Shown here: one piece after another, positions 44,054 to 50,310 of the stretch
Position numbering within the stretch: position 1 is the stretch's first letter
How the letters are laid out: every line of letters begins with the position of its first letter
Source: JAHFOW01 sp046350595
GTDB taxonomy: Bacteria > Planctomycetota > Brocadiia > Brocadiales > Brocadiaceae
Assembly (NCBI GenBank): GCA_046350595.1
Contig: JAXMAC010000011.1
Coordinates: 1 to 50,310 of the forward strand
DNA: 50,310 nucleotides
Reading direction: 5' to 3'
The notes under the pieces: model-generated
Databases searched by the model: none
The model's input: only the letters and a program-made list of their open reading frames with translations
Told to the model about the DNA's origin: nothing
Position numbers and translations under genes: made by a program

Positions 44054-46306
44054 ATGGAAAAAATCAGAATTAGTTCACTTGCAAAAGAACTAGGGGTAAA
44101 AAGTAACCTCTTGATTGAGAAATGTCATGAAAAGGGGTTGTCTCATATCCACCATCATGCAAATACCATAACTCCGGAGCAAGCCGAGATGATTAAGCAA
44201 CTGCTCCGGCCGGTTGTGAAGGTAACGACTCCAAAGGAAGAGCCCAAACCAGTGCCAGGTATACCTGTTAAGCCGGTTCTTGAGCAGAAAAAAGAGGAAA
44301 AAGTGGAAAAGGTCGAAAAAACAGCGCCACAGCCTGTACATGCTGCCAAGGTTGTTCCGCCAGCCAAAGTGGTGAAAATGCAAAAGAACGTTCCGCCACA
44401 ACAGCAGGTTGTAAAGGTAACCCCCGTGAAAACCTTTTGGAAAAAAAGGCCACAACCACAACACCAACCTCAGTATAAGAGGAGAGAATATGGGGGAGAA
44501 AGTGTTGAGACGAAGAAGGCGGCGGTGAAAGAAAAAGAAACAAGGATTGTTATGGAATTGCCTATAACAGTAAAAGACCTTTCTGCCAAACTGGGGATTC
44601 GCGCAAATGAAATTATAACCAAGTTGCTTCTTGGACATAATATTCGCGCAACCATCAATCAGATTTTAAGCGAAGATATCGTACAACTCTTAGGCATTGA
44701 ATATGGGGTTGAAATAGCGATAAGGAAAAGTGAAGCTGCGGAAGACCACGGTTACCTTATTGAAAAACTTCCGGAAAAGGCTGAAGATGTGGTTCATCGG
44801 GCGCCTATTGTTACCTTTTTGGGACACGTTGACCATGGAAAAACATCTCTCCTTGATTGTATCCGCCAAACCAACGTGGCTGCCGGCGAGGTGGGTGGTA
44901 TTACCCAGCACATTGGCGCATATAAGGTTGAAATGAACGGAAGGCCCATTGTTTTTCTGGATACGCCTGGTCATGAGGCATTTACGGCAATGAGGGCAAG
45001 AGGCGCAAATACTACCGATATCGTAGTACTGGTCGTTGCCGCTGATGACGGGGTAATGCCGCAGACAGAGGAAGCATTAAATCACGCCAAGGCAGCAAAT
45101 GTACCCATTGTTGTGGCGTTGAATAAAATTGATAAGCCGGGGATCAATCCTTTGCGCGTAAAGCAACAGTTGGCAAGTCTGGATTTGGCTCCTGAGGAAT
45201 GGGGTGGCAAGACACAATTTGTCGAAACTTCTGCTGTATCAAAACGGGGGATAGACACCTTGCTGGAAAGGCTTTTGCTTGAAGCTGAAATTCTTGAACT
45301 AAAAGCGAATCCAAAGAACCCTGCGCGTGGTGTAGTGCTCGAAGCGCATTTAAGCGAGGGCAGGGGAGTTGTTGCTAATGTCCTGATACAGGACGGCACA
45401 TTACGACAGGGCGATGTTATCCTCTGTGGTAAAACTTTTGGAAGGGCGCGCCTTATAACTACCGATAGAGGAAAAGAAATAAAGGAAGCTGGCCCGTCGA
45501 CTCCGGTTTCTGTTTCCGATTTTTCAGAAGTGCCGGAAGCGGGGGATAAGTTCTATGTTGTGAGCGATATTCAAAAAGCACGGGATGTGGCCGAAGAAAG
45601 GGTAATGAAAGTCAGGGAGACGTCTTTAGCAAAACACCAGCATGTTACCCTGGATAGCCTCTATTCTAAGATTGCAGAGGGAAACGTAAAGGATATCAAG
45701 GTAATCCTCAAGGCAGATTATAAGGGTTCTGTAGAGGTGTTGAAAAAGGCTTTGGAAGAGCTTTCGACTCCGGAAATTAAGGTAAAGATACTCCATTGCG
45801 CCGTTGGCGGTATTACAGAGTCCGATGTGCTTCTTGCCGATGCATCGGATGCGATTGTTATCGGTTTTTATGTAACGACAGAGGACAGGGCGCGCATCCT
45901 GGCAGAAGAGAAGGGTGTGGATATAAGGCTTTATAAGATCATATATGATGCAACAAACGAAATAAAAGCAGCCATGGAAGGTATGTTAGAGCCTGAGAGT
46001 AAAGAAGTTATTCTCGGTCAGGTCGAAATACGGCATGTGTATAATATCTCTAAATTTGGCAATGTCGCAGGTTGTTATGTAAAATCAGGAAAAATCACGA
46101 GGAATGCCTCGGTTCGTTTGATTCGTAACATGATTATTATCTATGACGGTAAGCTGGAGTCATTAAAGATCGTCAAGGATGATGTCAGGGAGGTCAGGGC
46201 TGGTTTTGAATGTGGCTTAAAGATTGCCAATTATGACGATATTAAAGTTGGAGACATCGTTGAGGCGTATGAGATTCAAAAGATTGCCCGAACGATGACG
46301 ATTTAG
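44054..46306 (+). CDS. infB: Translation initiation factor IF-2
   Basis: A 750-residue GTPase that places initiator tRNA on the 30S subunit. N-terminal IF2-N motif (ISSLAKELGVKSNLLIEKCH), a Pro/Lys/Val-rich linker (about 60-150), a second IF2-N motif (about 170-220), and the G domain: G1 GHVDHGKTS at 257-265, G3 DTPGHEAF, G4 NKIDKP, G5 near SAVSKRG. Domains II-IV follow to the end (GVVLEAHLSEGRG, LKADYKGSVEVL, AVGGITESDV). AAAAGGA precedes the ATG. Gene order nusA-infB-ylxP-rbfA is conserved across bacteria. Confidence 0.96.
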   Translation: MEKIRISSLAKELGVKSNLLIEKCHEKGLSHIHHHANTITPEQAEMIKQLLRPVVKVTTPKEEPKPVPGIPVKPVLEQKKEEKVEKVEKTAPQPVHAAKVVPPAKVVKMQKNVPPQQQVVKVTPVKTFWKKRPQPQHQPQYKRREYGGESVETKKAAVKEKETRIVMELPITVKDLSAKLGIRANEIITKLLLGHNIRATINQILSEDIVQLLGIEYGVEIAIRKSEAAEDHGYLIEKLPEKAEDVVHRAPIVTFLGHVDHGKTSLLDCIRQTNVAAGEVGGITQHIGAYKVEMNGRPIVFLDTPGHEAFTAMRARGANTTDIVVLVVAADDGVMPQTEEALNHAKAANVPIVVALNKIDKPGINPLRVKQQLASLDLAPEEWGGKTQFVETSAVSKRGIDTLLERLLLEAEILELKANPKNPARGVVLEAHLSEGRGVVANVLIQDGTLRQGDVILCGKTFGRARLITTDRGKEIKEAGPSTPVSVSDFSEVPEAGDKFYVVSDIQKARDVAEERVMKVRETSLAKHQHVTLDSLYSKIAEGNVKDIKVILKADYKGSVEVLKKALEELSTPEIKVKILHCAVGGITESDVLLADASDAIVIGFYVTTEDRARILAEEKGVDIRLYKIIYDATNEIKAAMEGMLEPESKEVILGQVEIRHVYNISKFGNVAGCYVKSGKITRNASVRLIRNMIIIYDGKLESLKIVKDDVREVRAGFECGLKIANYDDIKVGDIVEAYEIQKIARTMTI

Positions 46307-46330
46307 AAATGTGTTGAAGAGTCTGTTGTT

Positions 46331-46642
46331 ATGAATCTGGAATTTTATGAATCAGACGATGCGGTTGTTGGGGTTTTGAGTGTTCGCCTGGTAATACGAA
46401 ATGCAAGTTCACTTAAGGATAAACGTCGTATTATTAAAAGTTTAAAAGATCACGTAAAAAACAAATTTAATGTCTCTATTTCTGAAACGGGCACTCTCGA
46501 TCATTGCCAGTATTCCAGGCTGAGCGTTGCAATGGTGGGAAACGACCGGCATTATGTAAATAGTACATTGTCAAATTTAATCAATATGCTCAGAGTGGCG
46601 ACTTCTTTTGAACTTGTTGATTACAAACTGGAGTTTACATAA
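46331..46642 (+). CDS. ylxP: YlxP-like DUF503 protein
   Basis: A 103-residue DUF503 protein (VVGVLSVRLVIRNASSLKDK, RRIIKSLKDHVKNKFNVSIS, ETGTLDHCQYSRLSVAMVGN). In many bacteria it sits between infB and rbfA exactly as here, 24 bp after infB. Its function is unknown; a link with ribosome assembly or translation is suggested only by this conserved position. Confidence 0.85.
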   Translation: MNLEFYESDDAVVGVLSVRLVIRNASSLKDKRRIIKSLKDHVKNKFNVSISETGTLDHCQYSRLSVAMVGNDRHYVNSTLSNLINMLRVATSFELVDYKLEFT

Positions 46643-46744
46643 TCACACCGGTTGCCGTTTCCATCATGGATATTTATATAATACGAACCGAAGGCTGCGG
46701 TTCCTTGAAATAATTTTAAATAATTATTTATATAAAATAATTTT

Positions 46745-47152
46745 ATGTCTTCGCGAAGAATCGAAAGATTGTCAGAGGTTATCAGGCAGGAAGTGAGCAA
46801 GATCGTCCTGTATGAGTTGAAAGACCCCCGGATCGGTTTTATTACGATAACAACTGTTGAGCTTACGCCAGATTTGAGACATGCAAAGGTGTATGTGTCA
46901 ATTATGGGTGGTGATACAATACAGAAAAGGACATTCCAGGGATTGGAACATGCGCGGGGTTTTATTCAGTCAGAAGTTGGAAAACGCCTTCAGATAAAAT
47001 TCACGCCTCATTTAACGTTTTGTCTCGATGAGTCCATTAAGAAGAGCCTGCATATTGCGAAACTTATTGATGACGCGGTAAGGGGCGTTGAGAAACCTCA
47101 CGAAGAAACACTGCCTGAAACAGAAGAAGAAAACGATGAAAACCACTCATAG
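46745..47152 (+). CDS. rbfA: Ribosome-binding factor A
   Basis: A 135-residue KH-fold protein that helps 16S rRNA 5'-end maturation and 30S assembly. Typical sequence: RRIERLSEVIRQEVSKIVLY, KDPRIGFITITTVELTPDLR, HAKVYVSIMG, and FTPHLTFCLDESIKKSLHIA. An acidic tail (PETEEENDENHS) ends it. Its upstream spacer from ylxP is about 100 bp and AT-rich. Confidence 0.93.
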   Translation: MSSRRIERLSEVIRQEVSKIVLYELKDPRIGFITITTVELTPDLRHAKVYVSIMGGDTIQKRTFQGLEHARGFIQSEVGKRLQIKFTPHLTFCLDESIKKSLHIAKLIDDAVRGVEKPHEETLPETEEENDENHS

Positions 47153-47250
47153 GATTTACACAGGGCGCGTGCGTATGGTTTTTTATGGTATTTACAAGTT
47201 TTATGTGCTTAAGGATACGTTCATATAGTTTTAAAAGGTGATTTGGAAGA

Positions 47251-48123
47251 ATGAAGAAAATACATTTAGGTTTGCCTAAGGGTAGTCTCCAGGAGGCAAC
47301 CATTGATATGATGAAGAAGTCCGGTTATACGGTGACGGTGAGTTCCCGATCATATTATCCGTCGATTGATGATGATGAAATTTCTGTCCGCTTAATCAGA
47401 CCCCAGGATATGTCCCGGTATGTTGAAAAAGGGATTATTGACGCTGGTCTGACGGGTATGGATTGGGTACGAGAAGCAGGTTCTGATGTGCGGGTGACCG
47501 TAAACCTGGTTTACGCAAAGCAGCAGTTAACAAAAGTCCGGTGGGTTCTGGCAGTCCCTGAGGATTCTCCAGTACGTTCTGTGCAAGATTTACAGGGAAA
47601 AAGGATTGCAACTGAATTGGTGAACGTAACGCGGCAATATCTCGCTGAGCGGGGAGTGGTTGCCGATATTGAATTTTCTCATGGCGCAACGGAGGCGAAA
47701 GCCCCCGATCTGGTTGACGCCATTGTAGAACTAACCGAAACAGGGAGCAGCCTGAAGGCAAATAAACTTCGCATTGTGGACACTATTATGGAGTCTGCTA
47801 CCGTGCTGATAGCCAATCATCATTCATGGAAAGACGACTGGAAGCGTACAAAAATAGAAAATCTTGCAATGCTTTTTGAGGGCGCCATTATTGCGCGGGT
47901 AAAGGTTGGTCTAAAGATGAATGTTCCCAGTGGCGCTCTGGAGGGGGTGCTGAAAAAATTACCGGCGCTGAGAAAGCCCACGATTTCTACCCTTGCAGAA
48001 GGCGCTGGTTATGCAATTGAAACGGTGTTGGATGAAACTGTGGCAAGGAGAATTACCCCTGAGCTAAAGAGGGCTGGTGCAGAGGGGATCATTGAATATC
48101 CTTTGAATAAAGTAATTCTATAA
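47251..48123 (+). CDS. hisG: ATP phosphoribosyltransferase, long form
   Basis: A 290-residue HisG catalysing the first committed step of histidine synthesis. The N-terminal LGLPKGSLQEATIDMM, the PRPP-binding region (IVELTETGSSLKANKL), and a C-terminal ACT-like regulatory domain (about 215-290, LKKLPALRKPTISTL) are present. The length marks it as the long, self-sufficient, histidine-inhibited form, so no hisZ is needed. It lies 25 kb from hisDCB and behind the rbfA cluster, so histidine genes are scattered in this genome. Confidence 0.94.
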   Translation: MKKIHLGLPKGSLQEATIDMMKKSGYTVTVSSRSYYPSIDDDEISVRLIRPQDMSRYVEKGIIDAGLTGMDWVREAGSDVRVTVNLVYAKQQLTKVRWVLAVPEDSPVRSVQDLQGKRIATELVNVTRQYLAERGVVADIEFSHGATEAKAPDLVDAIVELTETGSSLKANKLRIVDTIMESATVLIANHHSWKDDWKRTKIENLAMLFEGAIIARVKVGLKMNVPSGALEGVLKKLPALRKPTISTLAEGAGYAIETVLDETVARRITPELKRAGAEGIIEYPLNKVIL

Positions 48124-48197
48124 GAAAGCAAGTTTACACGATTACTTTAAAACGTTCTCCATCGCGTTCCAGGAGTGAAAGTATACAGAAATATGAA

Positions 48198-49775
48198 ATG
48201 GAATCATTCAGATTTATTTCCGGCATTTGTGTTTTTTTAATATTCATGTCTGTTGTTTTCCCGGGATGCCGTAGTATCGCTGGAAAACATGACTATCAGG
48301 TAATTTCAAAAAGCACGAGCCAGCCTTTAGATACTCAGAGAAAGGCGCACGCCTATTTTTGTACAGGGTATTTTTTCATGATGGGGAGGGACTGGGAAAA
48401 TGCGGCCGCCTATTTTGAGATGGCAACACCCCTGGACAGCTCATCAGAAAGAATCATTCGTCATTTAGCCACATGCTATTTTCAATTGGGTAAGAATGAA
48501 AAGGCAATAGAATTTATTGAAAAATTAGCTGAAATCAAACCTCTCGAGTTCGGTGTGCATTACACGCTGGCAACCCTTTATGAGACGACCGGGAAAACGA
48601 AAGAGGCTATTGCTGAATACGAATACGCCCGCCGGTGTAAGACATCAAAACTAGATCATGTGTTTTTAGCAGACACTCTTTACCGGTTGGCCAACCTTTA
48701 TATGAACGAAGGTATGATGGAGAAGGGATCTGAGTGTTACCAGAATATGTTTGACATGAAGCTCGTCAGTGAACCTGCAAAAATATATTATGAGATTGGT
48801 CAGCGATACTTTGAGAAGAATGATATAAAAAAGGCGCTGGAATATTTTTTAAAAGTACGGGAAACAGACCCAACGATGGTATCTGTGCGTTTCTATCTCA
48901 GTCTTTGTTATGATGCCCTCAATGATTATGAAAATGCTATAAAAGAGGCTGAGTCATTCCTGGAAAAGGAACCGGGGAACTGGGTGGTACACCTCGCCTT
49001 GTCCGATATCTACGGCAGAATGAAAAATGAGGCGAAAAAAAAAGAGGAACTTGGAAAGTCTCAGGAAATCCTCGAAGGAAATGTAAGCGCGGGAAGTAAA
49101 AATCCCAAAGAATATTTCTTGTTGTGTCAAATCTATAGGAACCAGCAAAGAACTGATGAAGCAATTGCCGTAGTTGACAGCATGAAATTAATTCCGCTCG
49201 ATAAAGAGGCAAAGCGGGACTGTCATTTTTTGCTTGCGAATCTTTACTACGAGCACCGGGAGTTTAGTAGGGTAGAGGATGAATTAATCATGGCATTAAA
49301 AATCGATCCTGATTTTGACGAGGCTAATAATTTCCTTGGTTATCTGTACGTTGAAAACAATAAGCGCTTAGATGACGCCATTCAGCTCATTAATAAGGCA
49401 TTAAAGGTGCAGCCAAAAAATGGGGCATATCTGGATAGCCTGGGGTGGGCCTATTTCAAGAAGGCCGGTACAGAAGAAAAAGACGACTATCTCAGTATGG
49501 GGCTTCAGAAATTATTAGAAGCTGTCCATATGCTGGAAGAGCCGGATATATATGACCATGTGGGAGATGTTCAATACAGTTTAGGGCACTGGGACGAGGC
49601 TATTCAGGCATGGGAAAAAGCGCTTGAGTTGTTTAAAAAGATACCGAAAAGTGAGATGCAAGGCGAAAGTATAAGGCTAAAATTGGAAAAAATAAAGGGG
49701 TTGATTTCAAGAGAAAAAGAAGTTTTAGAAGGTATTGCCAATAATCAGGAAGTTCAACTTAGTGTTCAACCGTAA
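48198..49775 (+). CDS. TPR-repeat lipoprotein
   Basis: 525 residues with a lipoprotein signal (hydrophobic 8-21, FPGC, Cys24). About ten TPR units cover most of the rest (YFCTGYFFMMGRDWENAAAY, FQLGKNEKAIEFIEKLAEIK, TLATLYETTGKTKEAIAEYE, FLGYLYVENNKRLDDAIQLI, SLGWAYFKKAG). The stretch LGYLYVENNKRLDDA and LDSLGWAYFK is often seen in outer-membrane-associated TPR proteins of this type. Probably an envelope scaffold; partners unknown. It follows hisG by about 75 bp. Confidence 0.82.
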   Translation: MESFRFISGICVFLIFMSVVFPGCRSIAGKHDYQVISKSTSQPLDTQRKAHAYFCTGYFFMMGRDWENAAAYFEMATPLDSSSERIIRHLATCYFQLGKNEKAIEFIEKLAEIKPLEFGVHYTLATLYETTGKTKEAIAEYEYARRCKTSKLDHVFLADTLYRLANLYMNEGMMEKGSECYQNMFDMKLVSEPAKIYYEIGQRYFEKNDIKKALEYFLKVRETDPTMVSVRFYLSLCYDALNDYENAIKEAESFLEKEPGNWVVHLALSDIYGRMKNEAKKKEELGKSQEILEGNVSAGSKNPKEYFLLCQIYRNQQRTDEAIAVVDSMKLIPLDKEAKRDCHFLLANLYYEHREFSRVEDELIMALKIDPDFDEANNFLGYLYVENNKRLDDAIQLINKALKVQPKNGAYLDSLGWAYFKKAGTEEKDDYLSMGLQKLLEAVHMLEEPDIYDHVGDVQYSLGHWDEAIQAWEKALELFKKIPKSEMQGESIRLKLEKIKGLISREKEVLEGIANNQEVQLSVQP

Positions 49776-49807
49776 AATTTTAAACGATAAAGAGGGGGAT
49801 AAGAAAA

Positions 49808-50310
49808 TTGGCTGGACATTCACATTGGGCGAGTATAAAGCACAAAAAGGGCGCTACTGATGCCAAAAAGGGTAAAGCGTATTCAAAGATAGCGCGTATG
49901 ATTACGGTGGCTGCCAAAAGAGGCGGCGGCGATCCGGGAATGAATCCCAGGTTGCAGCTTGCCATAAGTAAAGCACGCGCGGTGAATATGCCTAAGGACA
50001 ATATAGAGCGTGCCATCCAGAAAGGTACCGGATCCAGTGGGAGCGAGGGCGACCTTTTTGAATGTATGTATGAAGGGTACGGTCCGGGCGGCACGGCGCT
50101 TATGATAGAAATTGTGACGGACAATAAGAATAGAACGGCACCGGAAATAAGAAAGATATTTGAGCGGTTTGGCGGGAATCTGGGAGAAGCAGGCTGTGTA
50201 TCGTGGATGTTTGAAAAGAAGGGGCTTATAGTTATAAATAACAAGGACACCAATGAAGATGAACTCATGCTGTTAGTGTTGGACGCGGGGTCCGAGGATT
50301 TGCAAAAGGT
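49808..50310 (+). CDS. yebC: YebC/PmpR-family protein, 3' end outside window
   Basis: Starts with TTG at 49808 (GAGGGGG at a good distance): (M)AGHSHWASIKHKKGATDAKK is the invariant YebC/TACO1 N-terminus. Next come GKAYSKIARMITVAAKRGGG, MPKDNIERAIQKGTG and MYEGYGPGGTALMIEIVTDN. 167 codons are in the window; the family is about 245 residues, so the last third is missing. YebC proteins bind nucleic acid; some are described as transcriptional regulators and others as factors easing translation of proline stretches. The next gene in many genomes is ruvC, not visible here. Confidence 0.93.
   Translation, partial: MAGHSHWASIKHKKGATDAKKGKAYSKIARMITVAAKRGGGDPGMNPRLQLAISKARAVNMPKDNIERAIQKGTGSSGSEGDLFECMYEGYGPGGTALMIEIVTDNKNRTAPEIRKIFERFGGNLGEAGCVSWMFEKKGLIVINNKDTNEDELMLLVLDAGSEDLQK

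Overview
This window looks like a draft contig from an anammox-type planctomycete (Brocadiales; Candidatus Kuenenia or Brocadia-like). That placement is inference. It rests on moderate-to-low G+C, many very large multi-sensor kinases, FmdE-like and NapG/MauM-like proteins, an HPP-family protein and abundant short palindromic repeats; there is no rRNA or anammox marker gene here to prove it. Four 100-N assembly gaps (1101-1200, 16123-16222, 40171-40270, 41816-41915) interrupt genes or intergenic DNA. I see no rRNA, tRNA, CRISPR array or intact transposon.

Layout. 1-1100: remains of two toxin-antitoxin loci, a Phd-like antitoxin with an in-frame TAG and a vapB whose vapC is cut off after about 12 codons. 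1202-9769 (+): an iron-sulfur block (NapG/MauM-like ferredoxin, Mrp/NBP35 ATPase), then a three-PAS/GAF histidine kinase, an NtrC-type sigma54 activator, moaA, a truncated ORF of unknown family, and moaC. 9831-11273 (-): an exported delta-60-repeat protein. 11979-16316 (+): an HPP membrane protein, a sensor with three tandem PAS domains but no output domain, a membrane-anchored coiled-coil protein, a lone receiver, and a small gene ending in a strong terminator. 16569-27667: an IS3 remnant, an exported PQQ-type beta-propeller, the hisDCB operon divergent from a PpiC-type foldase (this block is flanked by two copies of a 175-bp repeat), a lipoprotein, a PAS protein, small secreted proteins, an FmdE-like protein and acetyl-CoA synthetase.

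28004-40784 (+) is the most distinctive region: cheR-TPR, cheW, mcp, cheA-REC, cheB, a truncated receiver, a REC-REC-PAS-HK-REC hybrid kinase and an HD-GYP phosphodiesterase. The order resembles Wsp/ACF-type chemosensory operons that control c-di-GMP, but with an HD-GYP (degrading) rather than a GGDEF (synthesising) protein at the end. As sequenced, cheW, mcp, cheA and cheB carry roughly twenty small indels, many in homopolymers, while cheR before them and the hybrid kinase after them are open. Nested palindromic repeats and 9-bp tandem repeats fill the spaces between these genes.

40877-50310: pyrF and pabA/trpG on the minus strand, then a plus-strand transcription/translation cluster (nusA, infB, ylxP, rbfA) with hisG, a TPR lipoprotein and a 3'-truncated yebC that begins with TTG. 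The nusA leader has a consensus promoter and an intrinsic-terminator-like hairpin enclosed by a perfect 15-bp inverted repeat, which suggests attenuation.
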